64,000 nt of DNA, from the NCBI GenBank assembly GCA_013397795.1, contig VZTJ01001198.1, positions 651,940 to 715,939 on the forward strand. Direction: 5' to 3'. This document shows positions 1-13,577 of this stretch, piece after piece (position 1 is the stretch's first letter; the number at the start of each line of letters is the position of its first letter). The stretch comes from Orthonyx spaldingii (Eukaryota > Chordata > Aves > Passeriformes > Orthonychidae). The notes beneath the pieces were generated by a model, which searched no databases, was not told the DNA's origin, and worked only from the letters and a program-made list of their open reading frames with translations. Position numbers and translations under genes: made by a program.

Positions 1-3000
1 AAAAAAAGCTGGAAAAACTGACCACAAGCTTGCATTTTAGGCAGGGAAAGGAAGCTCAGCTGGTATCATTCCAGTACAGACCAACTTTGTTCCACAGTTT
101 AAAATGTGTTGTGATTGAAACAAAGCTGTCCGTACAAGCACTGCCTGCCTCAGAGGCACTCTGTAGGTCCAGGCCCTGCTGAGATTGTGTGCTGGCAATT
201 GTTTGATAATGCCCAAGAAATATATCTGCACCCTGAACCACTGCAGGAACTGCTTTTGTAAATAACTTTTTTCAAAGACTTAAGTATATATTAATCAAAG
301 TGCAAGACTGAATAGGTAACGTTGCCCCCAGATGGCAGCCTTTAAAGTATTCCTCAGTTCCTGAGGAACAAAGACATGAAGCAAGAGCAGCAAGAAATCG
401 CCAGGGGCTTCCTAGGTGCTCACTGTAAGGTCACTGGATTGCAATATGATAGCCCCAGCAGAACATTAGGAAAGAGTATTTTCTTTTTCAGAATGACAAC
501 AGTGTAATTTTCTGTCCTCCCCATGCATGATTGGAGGTCTCGCATTTCTGGATGATCTGGATTAGTGTAACATTAATCTGTTGCAGCATTCATTCCATCA
601 CCAGCTCTGGCAGCAATCCAGGCAGAGAACAGAAAACCTCCAACAGACTTTCTTTGGGAGCCCTCTTTTCCCTATCCACTTCATGGACATGGTGACAGAG
701 CTTGTTCTGACTCAGAAATAAGCCTGTCTTATATTCCTGTTGGCTCTGAGAGCCTGATATAGCCACACAGCTGTCTGTCACAGGTATCATTCTTCTCATT
801 TTATCACAACATGATGTGACTCAAAGGTCACAGATTAGGCAAGTATCAGAACCAGGAAGATGTACTAAGATTTTTACACCTTCAAAGAACAACAGCATTA
901 AGCAGATGGTAACTTATGAACTATTTTGTTTGGTTCTGGTTTGCACCAGTTTTAAGAAAAAGGTGTTGACGGCATGAAGAGTCCTTCGTGATATATAATA
1001 CTATAAAAAGAGGGGAAGAGAAAAAAAATCATCAATACTCAGTTAAAAATAGACTCCCAAACTTACCTTTGGTCAGTAAGTGAGAGCAGAAAATGGAGCC
1101 CTGCTGAACCAAACCTAGAATTGTGGCACTTCTCATGTGTGGTGGCAGATTGAACTGTGATAGTTATGAAACAATCCCCCCATCTCTTCCTGCAGCCATC
1201 CACCACATCTCCCTCGAGTGGGAAGCAGCATCCTCATTGCAGGATCAGCTGGTAAAGTGGCATAGCAGCTCCTCCAACATGTATCAAAGTGGAGTTCACA
1301 ATGTGTTTTTTTGCTATCTCCTACTAATGATCAAGAGATAAGATGCTCCTCACCACCAGATCCTTTTCCTACTTAGCAGAGCTGTTCAGGCTGGTTCAAG
1401 AAGAGAAGTTGTTCTCTAAGAGTGTGAGCACTGATTTTTCTCTTCTGCTCAGATCTTCACCAGTTAACACCACTGCAAAGCAACAATTGTGGGAAGGTAC
1501 AGAACAGCTGTGGATCCTAATCAGTTCAGACATCTCAGCTTAATCTGTTGCCTATACACTACCTCCATCATCCCTATCCTGCAGCTCTTAGCACTGCTCT
1601 AGAGCTTCAGAGCACTGACAGACTTATGAAGTGTCCTGCCTTACCATGGCCTGACCAAAACTCAGGGTGTATAGCAGAGTGGAATGCTTTGTGGGGGACC
1701 CAAAAACTTACACCACTTTGGGGCTGCAAATCTTTCTAGCTCTTATTAAAGATTAGCCTCTACAAGTATCCAGTCCTCTCTCAGAATCACCCACCACATT
1801 ACACACAAAACACAATCAGATTCACTCTAGAGGTGGGGCTGCTATGAATGAGCCCCTTTAAAGATGAACTAAAAGCGTGCCATCTGTAAATAAAGCAACC
1901 TGCATTTGTGAAGCCAGATATCTTCACTAGGAAGAAAGGCTCTCAAGTCAAAGGCAATAAAATATCTCAGTAGGACTGTTGCAGAGTTTAAATTCCCTCT
2001 TTGAAGTAGCACACAGTACTGTTGTTATGTGTGCTAATGAATAGCTCAGCATTCTCAGACTAGTTAGTTAAGCACTACAAGGAATTAGAAATGCCTTGTG
2101 CCAGGCACTCTTTTCTATTAAGCCACTGGCAATGTTTTTGTAGCAGTTTGTCTCTGAAGTCTTAAAAGTGGCATTGATGAGGCTTTCAATAGAAGGAGGG
2201 AAGACAGAAAGTGAAAGCAGGTGTACTGAATAAATAATAAAGCCCCGGAAATTTATTTCCAAAAAGTCCCAATTTCAGCAGCAGCAAACACAGGTGTTCA
2301 GCAACACTCTGGACAAGCACATGCAAATAAGAATGAGACAGAGATATGTAGAAATATGAGTTCCTTATTCCCCAATCCCTCTTACTCCTTTTGGTTATGT
2401 TCTTTTGAAAAAAGACTGAGGCCAGAGAAAGCAGTTAGGTATACTGTAATCGTTAACAAATCAACTGCCTTTGAACAGGAAACTCTGCACTTCTCTACTG
2501 TCTGAAAAAATCGTGCATGGGACATCTTTCACTGGAGATGCACAGTATTACTAGGTGGACCAAAGCCAGGAGTCAAAGCCAGGATAACAAACGAGAGAAA
2601 ATAACTGTGATAAGCTAGTAACAGCAGTTCAGTGGCTTCTAAGCTTAGTCTCACTTTTGCCAGGAAAGGTCCTGGATACTACTTCATTGAACATAACTGC
2701 CTTAAGCAATATAGCCTCATTTATTTGAGCATCTGTGTCACCTGCTAAAGAGAAGTGGTTTTGGTCTTGTATAGGCTTGAATTGACAGCAACCTTGAGAA
2801 CACTTTCAAGGAAACTTTTGGAGAGGGATGTTCTTAAAAACATTAAAGCCCCTCTGTTTTTATTTCTGTACTCCAGATGCACTTCTGTTTGTCCCCTAAA
2901 TAAACCCACACTCTCCATTCCTTGACTTAAAAGGTTGATGTAGAAGCTCCAGTACCTCTGTGAATCCTTGTAACTAGTGTGATAGCCTCAATCTGCACAT

Positions 3001-6000
3001 GGTCCCTGGGAATTCAGTGGCAGAAGCAGTCCTGCTCAGGCTCCCTAAGAAGGAAGCAAGCTCGGCAGCATTACCCTCTGCCAACAGTGAAGTAACTCAG
3101 CTCTACCAGCTAACAAATGCAGTTGTCTTTTGCAAAGATTAATGGGATGAGGGGGGAGATGGACACAGTCCAGACTCCATCTCTTCTCCTGGAAAACCCC
3201 CCCTTCCCCACATGCAGATACCAGTAACCCAGCTAAGAAGTCCCCTTTAAGAACAAGGGACACCTCCCCAGTCTCTGCTGCCTGACAGACCTCTGCCCAT
3301 TACCAGCAGCCTGTGCTGTCACCATCTTCCAAGTGGCCTGTGCAGAACCAAGGAAGAAGCCCTGCTGCAGTGTGCTTCTGTTTCCCATGGCAGAGAACAC
3401 TAACCCTGCAGCAATACCGCACCTTAAAGTCTGCCCACTACCCTGCAATCAGTTAACACCAGGCAGATCTCTGAGTACCAGCAAAGAAAGAAGTAATAAC
3501 ACACAGTGCTCTTTGGGAGAAACATAAAACCCAAAACCAACTCCCCTCCACCCCCCAGACACTTGTTTTTACTTACACTCTGATCAGTTCCAAGAAGTCT
3601 GTTTTTCACCCAGCATGCTGCTGTCAGGATACACACAGTCTCGCAGTTGACTCCCATTTGTCATGATTATTGTTTCCATCAAGAGAGATCCTGCCTTAGA
3701 AATACATGTTATCTTTACATATCCAAACTCTCAGCAGCCTGAGATACAGTAAACTAAATAGCTCACTATCACCAAGAGATGAAAGTCCTTCTCCCTTTTC
3801 TCACCTTTTCCGTCCCTACGCATACCTTGTCAGATCTTATTGCCCACTGGTGTCATCCACAAGCCAGAAGAAACAAATGCCAGCTCAGATGCACATGAAA
3901 TCTCTGCCTCAGGCTTTTCTCTCTCCCTGCAGGGCTTCTGGGCAAGACCCAACTTAATCAGGGGTCACCTGTTCAACAGAATGGCTGTAAGCTCCATATT
4001 TCTTCACAAACATCACTCTCTCTTTAACACAGGACATGGATCATCCTGTGAAAATTTCCAGAAAATAAATAGAACATGTTAATAAGTGTCCCACAGGCAT
4101 CTGCGAGGATAGCCTGTAGTGTTACAGTGGTGCTAAATTAAGACAGTCATAGATAGTCTCTGAAAAATACAAGGAACTTTTTTTCCCCCTCACAGTAACT
4201 ATTGTGACTAGTTTTCACTAACAATCGCAGAAGTCAAATTAAAGAAGATAGCTGTTATATGAATTAACATTTGAACTCGCATGTGTCTAATAAGCTCCAG
4301 CATCAGAAGTTTTCCCTCTGGTCACAGCCTCCCCTATTTTTCTTTCATACAGATTCTCCAGTATCTCAAATTTTAAGCATACACCATGGCTGTTGTCTAT
4401 AGAGTCACTCCCCATCACCCATTTTTAGGAAACTTACAGTAAGTCAGTAACTTAAAATGTATGTGTCAAATGAAATTGCACTTGGCAAATAAATTCAGAA
4501 ATCAGAGGAAAAAAACACAGACACAGAAAAAAAAGGATATAACAAATGTGCACAAGCTCAGATGCCCAGGCATTGTTTCCTTAGAAACCAGGCTAAGGAC
4601 AGGAAAATCCTGTAACCAACACCAATGTCTGTAGCAGGGCCTCAAGACTTAATAGTAAAGCCTTGTCCTTTAGAGTATGAGCTCAAAAGCAAAAATTCTC
4701 CCTCTCCTCCAGGTTATACACCTGCAACACATGGACAGGAGTAGATAGTGATTTTCTTGTAAGGTTCAGACACTAAAATTGTTAGTGACAAGTGATACAG
4801 CTGAGAATGTGATAAATACCACCCTTGCAGACAACTGGCAGGAGGCTGCTGCATTATCAGCACCCAGAGTAAACAGAAAGGTTTATCAGGGAAAATATCT
4901 ACATTTACTGTTCTATGGAATGAAGTCTGAATTTCAAAAATCTCCATCTAGATTTTAAATGAAGGAAGGGATTTCACAAAGTAAAGGGGTTTGATGGAAA
5001 CTTGTCTGCCGTGTCTTCCAGCCCACCTGGGGGATAAATGGAGAACAGCTCAGCATTAGCACCCACATGTGTAAGGCTGTTTTTTAAGAAAAGTTCTTCA
5101 AACCAAATCCTTTGCCAAAAGTCACAGTAAATGGCACCAAAACTATTTTTGAGTGTTACATGGCTCATTTCATATAGTAACACTTAGTAATAGAAAGAGT
5201 CTAAGTACTATATAGATTTCAAACAGTGAAAATCTGTACTACAGGTCTTGTGCAGCATAGGAAACTGGTATTGTGAGATACGTAACTCCAGTAACACTGC
5301 TCTAGAGTATGCCAGAGATTACTTCTTCCTGCAAGGACTCTGGAATGACTTTGCTGTTGACTTGTATGTGGCTGTCTCAATGTGCAAAGCAGCAGAATTT
5401 GGTTGAAGAACTCCAAAACACATGGAAGTGGGAAGTCATTTTTTTCAGACTAGGTATTAGACAGTGCAAAGGTGATGCTGGTCCAAAGGAGATGAGGATC
5501 TTCCTGCCTTGTGGTAGAAGTGGGGGAAATTGTCTCAGAAAAGAGAAAAAGGAAAGTATTTCTGACCACAATTGTCAGTTAGAGGTCTTGATCACAAGAG
5601 GACTGAATATTCTTTCCTAGCACTCTGGGTGCAGTCTCTGACTCTGGCTAAAATCTTAATCTATGTGATGGAGTTTGTGTATCTCCAGAAATCTTAACAG
5701 TAGCTAGAGGAAATTGCTTCCTCCCTATTTCTTTAGCTCAAGAGAAGGTGCCTGGTTGTCCGACAGTGCAATCTTTGAGCCAGTGGAAACAGAAAAAAAC
5801 CCATGAAACCTGTTCACAAGCTGATTATTATGCAGATCAGCAATCGTTATCCTTTCTCTCATTACCTCAAATGCTTTCTGCCATCTGTTGGTAACAAACC
5901 TGCATCTGGCAGATTACCAGAGGAGCCCTAATCAATGGGTAATTGGGGTAGAGGATTGTGTGGACAATCCTGGCAATGAAAGCACAGAAAAACTTACAGT

Positions 6001-9000
6001 GGGAGAAGAAAGTTTGCCTGTCACAAGTGTGAGATCCTATACCCAGCATTTCTCTACCATTCTGACATAATTCCTACTTGTTGGGAAGCGTGTGGAGGGG
6101 TTAGACAGATTTGTCACAGGCAGTGGGATGAATTATACCAGCCTCTGTAACAATACCTCAAGCAAAAGGTTAATTTCTGACAGATTATGCTAGCAAGTGC
6201 TGCCAGGAGAGGCACAAGCAGAGCAAGTACAAACATGCATGAGTTTGCATTTCCACAGTTGCCTTTTAGAACCATCTGTTAATGAGACACAGAGGATTCT
6301 ATGCACTCATTCAAGTAATGGCTCCTAATCTAGTCTCAGTGCCTTTTGATAAGAAATGCTCAAAATATGTCTACTGCAGGTTTTCCTTCTCCAGCCATGC
6401 ATTCAGGGTTGTGCTCCATTCCATGTAGTCCTAAGTCTCGATTACCGCAGCTCAGATCTAATAATCACATTATTCCTCTGGCTTCCAAAGGAAACGAAGC
6501 TTCTAAAATCATACTTCTGGTGCTGAACACCCAACAGAGACATACTGACAGATTTCAACTGAAATTTCAGAATGAGGCAGAGTTACCAGATTCCTACAGT
6601 TTTTTGAGGGAAATGGCATCTAAGTGGAACAGAGAAACCCAGCCAGAATCACCAGCAAGGGGAAAAAAAAGGGAATTTGCTGCTCTGCATTCCCATTGTC
6701 AGCTGGCTGGTCTGTCAGCAAATGCTTTGAGCTACTCTGCACATGTGGAGCTGTCAAGTAATTGCCTCTGCTGATGTCCTTCTCTACCATAAGCACCTAG
6801 GAAGTAAGATGAAACTTTAAGTGGCAATTGTAAAGATTTCTGTAAGAATCAGATTTTATTGATTCACCTTTCAAAGAACAGATCAAAACAAAACCAGTAC
6901 TGTACTTTTTGAAAGTTCCACCCTTCTGAGAGGCAGAAGTTCCACCCTTCTGCCAGAGGAAATTATCAACCAGAAAAATGTTTAGGGCATTTGGCTCTCT
7001 CTCTCTCTAACCAATTGTAATGGCACTTGAGATGTCAAGATATCTGAGTTTAATAATGACACAATAAATCAACAAGGCTAAGTAATCTCCCAAGACTAGA
7101 CCTAAGGGTGTGAAAAAAGTAGTACTTCTTTTTCCTCAGTGCCTTGCAGGCCAGTGCTGTGCTATGCCTGTTTGCACTGGCCCTGGCAGCTGGGAAGGTA
7201 CATACATAACATCCCCTGCCCAGACACCACCCTGGGAGGGTTGCATTCATTGGCATGTGGAAGAAATAAGGAATTCTTGTAGTAAGAAAGTGGCCCAAAG
7301 AAAAGAAGGAAGTAGAAATTCCTATAAATATCCAAGTGCTGCCAATGCCCATGCATGCTGGGCTGGAATCCAAAGTAACTGTTTTGGGGTGATAAGAATC
7401 CATATTAGGCACCTGAACATGGGAGAGGAACACCAACACCCAAACTAAGATGTTAATAAGACTGTGACCAAAAATCAATACCCTCAAGTGATCTAATATC
7501 CAGGCTGGGGTGACTAAAATGTGAGAATGGGAATTTTTACTATTCAAAGGGACTAAAGGGAGACATAGGAATGCAAGTGAAAGTTGGGTTTAGAAGCATG
7601 TTCCCAAGAGATATAGATCTTACTTCCTTCCTGCTATTAAAGGAAAGGGGACTTTGATATGCACTGGACTACATAAGGGCAGAGAGCAACACCCCCATTT
7701 ATTCAAATCCAACAACATTGCTTTTTTTTTAATTCAGTGTTTCAGGGACATTACTGCAATCTCCAGCTAACAGCTGCAGCCTGCGATGTTGCATTTACGT
7801 CCCCACTCAGAAGGCATCTGAACACAATAACTTCTCATAAGCTACCAACTTGGACTACTACCAAAACCCAAGGGTTTTGTATAGCTTGTGACTCAAATTA
7901 GCTAATGTAAAACTTTCAGAGAGGCAACAGAAATAAAGCTGGCAGAGAGAGGTTTGCCACACTGCTTTTCTGGGGGGTTGTTTTGAAATAGAGATATTGT
8001 GTGACCCACCTTCAAAGGGGGTAGAAAAATTCAGTCACTTCTCTGCAAGATCAGATACCCATTTGTCAATGGGAGGAATAGTTACTCCAGCCATCTTGAG
8101 CCTCCCGTGCTCACTACTGGCATTAGCCGGAACGATGGAGGCACAGTGAAGAGCCAAACCCTATTCCCATGTCATTTGTGGCACTGAACAAGCAGTGAAA
8201 AAAATACCAAAAAAATCTAGACTCACTTTTTGAACATGACCATGCTACTGCAGGCAACCTCTGTAGATTTAAATCTCAAGCTTTGCTAAAACAACAATCC
8301 TATTGCTTTGCTACTGAAACATCTCAGTACAGCTACAGTGGACAAGTGAGAGGTGGCATTCGTTCAGACATGATACCGAATTGTCCTGCTGACACCTCAG
8401 GAGTGACTTGGCTGTGCAAACACCTAAGAGGATTTTAAAGATCCTGAGTATTTCCATATATACACAGTGTTGTTTAGGAAATAAAAGCACCTAAAAGCCA
8501 GGTATGATATTCAGCAGCCTCTAGGAGAGCTGTTTATACACCAGTAACACTCTTGAATCCAAAGTATGCTCTGTCCTACTCTCTAACTCCTCATTCCACT
8601 AATATAGGAGGCTTGTGGATCATCCTCTGTGTCTGCTGCAAACGATAACAGCTGAAACACCTTTTCCTTCACAAACTTATGATGGTCCTGTCTGTGACTC
8701 AGAGAAAAGTGGTACACTCTTCAGGAAAGAGAGACTGGCCAGAAGCAAGAATTTTCACAGCCTGTACGAATTCTGCTGTATTGAAATAAAGACTGCAATA
8801 CATTCATCACACTATTCTGGCACAGCCTTGGTCTGTATCCTATGTTTCATCCTTCTGAAATCTGAGACCCAGTGGGTCTCTTGTTACCTTCTCCGTATAA
8901 TTCTCTTCCTTTCCTCCTTAGTTGTCAAGCTTAGTGTCAGAGAGCTTCACCACTCTCCATGTATTAACCCTTCCTGTATTTATGTCAGAATCAAACAGTT

Positions 9001-12000
9001 CTTTGCTAAATCAGTGAGCAAAGGAGGTGAGAGAATTAAGAGAGACAAAGGTGGCTGATAAGATGGTACCTGTCCCTGTGATAAAAGAATCAATCAAAAA
9101 AAGGTTCATGTCAGGCATCACTCTTGATGCAGGGTCTCAAACTAAGGTAGTCAGCTCCACAAGTGTCCTGATTTCTGAAGAACAGGATAAGAAGAGAGCA
9201 CTTTGAACTTCTGCCCAAGGCTGTACCTACAGTTTGTTCTTGACTTACAGAGAGCATTCAGCCTTGCTCTGACCTACATTATGCAGATGTGCTGAAGGAC
9301 TCACAACAATAGCTATGTTGTGTGCAGAAATTCTTCCTATTTCCTCATTTTAACATGAACTTCTCAAATTGTTGATTTCCTTCAGAGCATAACCTAGGGC
9401 AGGACAAGATGCCTGGCAGGCAAATAATCCACACCTTTACCTTTGGCTCAGGTGCCACAGCATCAAGCAAGCTACTCACTGCAAGTCAGAGCTGCTAAAA
9501 CACTGTACTGAACCACTCAATTCCATGAAGTTACCACTTTCCAGGTAGCCTCTCCATAAGGGTACAAGGGCTGTTCAAGATTCTTATGAGAACTCATTTC
9601 TGTGTCTGTAACCATGCTGCAGAGAGAAACAGCTTTCAGGAAGAAAACTCTGATTCTATACCAGCAAAGAAACTACTGCCAGAGTCTAGGCTTGCTGTCT
9701 GCTGAACACTGCTATACATTGTTCCACTTCACAGCCTGCTAGGACTGGATGTATGGACCAATACTAGGCACATCCAGGATCACAAGACATTTCTCAATCA
9801 ACAGCCAACAACAAATTTAAGAAGATGCTACTTATAAACAGAAAAGTCCACATTAATTGATTTGCACCCACTCAGGTTCACAGAAGGCGACATTTCTCTT
9901 CCCCTTCATTAAATGTTTCCTGTACTAAAATATTTTTTGCTTTGGAAACCCTGCCGCTGCAAGTCTTTGAAAGATATATTGAGGATTAACATAAGCAACC
10001 CATCAGAAGAACACAGAAAGATGACATGGTCCTAGTTGTTGCAGTCTCATTAACTGGGCAAGCAGGCAAGTGTTTGAAACAGACTGCAGAACATAAGGAA
10101 GTGCTTTTCTCCCAAAAAGACTGCTCAGCAGAATGTACCACTGTAACATAAATGCAGATGTCACTCTGAGACAGTCATGCTGTGACGCACAGGCAAGTAT
10201 TCAACAAAGAATTGGGGCATCTAGCAGCGTAAGCCTCAAGCCTCTGTTTCCTCCTCACCCAACCACTCTGTTCAATTCTCTCAAACAACATGAGCTGATC
10301 TAAGTCTACAGTCCTGATATCAACTGATACTGAACATACTGTTCAGCTTCATGTGGAATATTTTATTTAGATCAATTATACTGTTATCTTGATAGCTACT
10401 ATGAGAAAAATTGGACAACAGATATTTTGCTAAAACTGTGGTAATTAGTCAAAGACCAACAATTTTTTACCACCCATGTCTTCCCAGGCTCTTACCAGAG
10501 AATAAGTGTCTTGTTCACATGGTGAAAAATATGCAGTAGCCATCAAATACAGCCAGGGCAGCTGCTAATAATTGTCATGTAGAGTCTGTAGAAAAAAGTC
10601 CTCAAAAACTAATCCATCAGCCTTTGTGCTCCTCTTTGCCTGTGACATTCCTCAAAACCACACTGTGTACCTCTTTTTTAATAAATGAGTGAAAATAAAA
10701 GAGAATCTGTAGATAGGAACAACTTTCTTATGAACCCAGTTCCACAGTAATAATTTGTTTACTAGAAAATCTATTCAGCATGTACACACAATGAGATGAA
10801 AAAAGACTGTTGAATAACTGATTAATTGGAAAACACAGATGTCTGCTTAAGCAGAGTTCAGCAGCCTCCAAGTTCAGGCTGTGTTCTGAAGATCATGCCC
10901 CATGCCAAGTGACCAGCACTTGGATTTAAATTGCATGAAGTAGGGAATATCTGGTTTTGGATACCAAACCAGTTGTTCAATCCTTTTCCTATTAGCCATC
11001 ACCTACAATGAACCATTCAGTATGGATCATGAAATGAGGGGTAGGCTATAGCTCAGCTTCTCTGGAACACTTACATTGTAATAAAACTCTACCAAAAACT
11101 AGTATTCTCAGTTCAGATGAAGCAAACAAACCATGTGTTAAACAAACAAAAGGCTGTATCTAATCCTTTTCTGAAGATAACACAGCCCACAGCCAACACA
11201 GCAGCACAGCAGGAATAGATGAACTTCTGCAAAGTAGGGAAATGCCAGAATTACTACCTGTCATGTATCAGGTACAGCCTGTATGCCCCTTTATAAAGCA
11301 AGGGTATTTATGTGGTGCTAGGAAGCATATGATGGAAATCTCTGTGCAGTAAGACAGCCCGATACTGTACAGACACATCAGTTGTGTTTATTCCCACACC
11401 AACCAACCTATGCAGCTCAAGCGTTGAAGTAAAACCGCTCTCCCATCACCACAGGGGCCTAGAAGCACTGCAGCAAGTCTGAACCCAATATAGACGTGCT
11501 ACAAGTTGGAAACTCCTCTGCTGAGCTGCCCCAGCATGGCAAAGAGAGCACGTAGAAACAGTTATAGATATACTTGTAACCTCAGAGCGTTCCCATAGCT
11601 TCCCTGTTTGTAAGCAACCAGTCCTCAAACAAGCTGCCTCCTATACTTCTGGTCATGACAGAGAGGAAATGCCTGAGCCCCTTTTTCTCTCCATCCCAAC
11701 AAGTTTCAACGAGTAGATCTAACAAGTTTGTCTAATCTTTTTTCCCCTCCTTTCACCTGAAAGCAGCTGCAGGCCAGGTTGCTTTGAAATTTATACCCTA
11801 AATAAGTAGTCTGATGGCTTTCCATGAGATCTGGGAGTGAAAAACCCAAACAGTGAATTGAGGGGAAAGTATTACAAGTTTTCAAAATCACAGTATTATC
11901 ATGAAATGCAAATCCCAAAGGGTTCAGAAGGTGTAAATTCACAACTGGGCATAATCAGAGATAGCAGACACTTTAGGAGCTGAACTCATACATAATTCAC

Positions 12001-12900
12001 AATGAATTTAAGGAATGCCTGTAATGTTCCTCTTTCAAGCCCTAAGCTCTTCAATTTTAATGAAGCACTTATTTCAAAGGAAATTTTTTTTTTCTTTAGC
12101 ACCTCAGCGTGAGAAGCACAGATCCATCAAAATCACAGTTTCACTGGAGAAGCTTCCCTGAAGTCAGATACAGGAAGTTTGGCCAAATTATTTTACAGAA
12201 ACAACCATTCCTTTCCCTTCTAGGGTATCATTCCTTCCACTTCATGTACAAAACCAACAGAAGACCCTGGACAGCCCCTCTCTGGTTTGCAGATGCCGTA
12301 AGATTCTCTCATAAACACTACACATACCACAGTGAATCACATCGTACTCCATCTATTCTGGAGAAAAATACTTGAACCCATCGCAATAGTAACAACTTAA
12401 AATTCAAAAATACCACAAGTCTTGTACATTTCAAACCTCAAATTTCAGCTCAGCACACTTACTGCAAAGAATACTAGTTTTAATCTGTCTTCCCACAGCT
12501 CAGTACAGGGTTGTTTGATGAAGTGAGGCAAGGAACAACAGACTCCCCATGAAATCCCACTAGAAACTAAGAATTTGCACTTGTAAACATAGACAATCTG
12601 TGTGTTGGCATTGACAGGGCAGGGGTGAATGGGAACTACCCATTCCAAGAAATACATGCTAATACATGACTATAGTCTGAGTCAAACTACATCTTATTTT
12701 GATAGAGTACAAGATGTACCTACTCCCACCAGCTGTTTTGTTGGGATTATGATGCCACAACTCAAAAGGAAAAAGCAAACATACTAGCTTATCTGTTTAT
12801 GCAAGTCAGTGTCCAATATCACATTTCAAACCCAGCTTTGCTGGTGCTTTTAACAAGACACACTAAATGTGAGCTTAGGCAACTAAGGAGCTGGCTTACA
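1..12900. other. Non-coding region downstream of VPS18, on the expected DLL4 side
   Basis: I see no exon, RNA gene or clear transposon here. Open frames are short, do not resemble known families and have stops at random-like spacing; the longest is 165 codons on the minus strand at 7050-7547. Base composition is AT-rich with only scattered CpG. In human the next gene on this side of VPS18 is DLL4, in the same orientation as VPS18. If the order holds, DLL4 lies just left of the window and this stretch is its upstream flank. That is inference from gene order; no DLL4 coding sequence is visible. Confidence 0.6.
6913..6952. repeat. 24-base-period tandem duplication
   Basis: The 16-base string AAGTTCCACCCTTCTG occurs at 6913-6928 and again, identical, at 6937-6952, a period of 24 bases. 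It is a local duplication in otherwise unremarkable non-coding DNA. Confidence 0.85.
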
Positions 12901-13049
12901 CTCTGTGTGTCTGCTGTCAGGAGAGTATGAAGAGGAAGCAAGCAAAAATGACCAGACCCAAGGCCACCAGATACTACAACTCTAAGCCCAGGGATGATCT
13001 CTCTACTAAATTGGCCAGGTCTATAGGGAACTTGCACTACAATACAATT

Positions 13050-13577
13050 CAACACAAGAGGCTACACCTCAAACACTGTGCTCAGTTTCAGGCCTCTCAC
13101 TACAAGACAGACACTGAGGTGCTGGAGCACCAAGAGGTGTTCAAAGAGCAACAAGGGTTCAGGGCACAAGTCTTATGAGGAATGGCTGAGGGAACTGTGG
13201 TTGTTTAGCCTGGAAAAATGGAGGTTCAGAGGGAATCTTATTGTTCTTTATAACTACCTGAAAGAAGATTGTAGCAAGGGGCCAGTTGGTCTCTTGCCCC
13301 AGGCAACAAGCAACAGGATGAAAGGAAATGGCCTTTGTGTCGGAGGAGATTTAGATGGGATATTACGAAACATTTCTTCACTGAAAGGGTGGTCAGGCAT
13401 TGGAACAGACAGTCCAGGGAAGTGGTGGAATCACCATTACAGGAGGCATTTAAAAGGTATGTGGCTGTGGCACTTGGAGACATGGATTAGTGGTGGATTT
13501 GGCTATGCTGGGTTAGCAGTTGGACTTGATGATCTTAAGAGGCTTTTCCAACCTAAATGATTCTACAATTCTATGAT
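13050..13577 (+). mobile_element. CR1 non-LTR retrotransposon, 5'-truncated, 3' end
   Basis: This stretch reads as the well-known 3' portion of avian CR1. In order it carries the segments around 'cacaagtcttatgaggaatg' (13165 on), 'ataactacctgaaagaag' (13250 on), 'catttcttcactgaaaggg' (13371 on) and 'ttggacttgatgatctt' (13521 on). It ends in the CR1 hallmark of short ATTCTAYRAT-type direct repeats at about 13560-13577. Any CR1-derived open frame is interrupted and the 5' part is missing, as expected for a dead, target-primed insertion. The left boundary is approximate; similarity may begin somewhat earlier, near 12930. The insertion lies about 3.6 kb downstream of the VPS18 stop codon. Confidence 0.93.

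Noticed and set aside
7050..7547. 165-codon minus-strand open frame
   Set aside because: It overlaps a 112-codon plus-strand frame over the same bases, composition is non-coding-like and it matches no known family.
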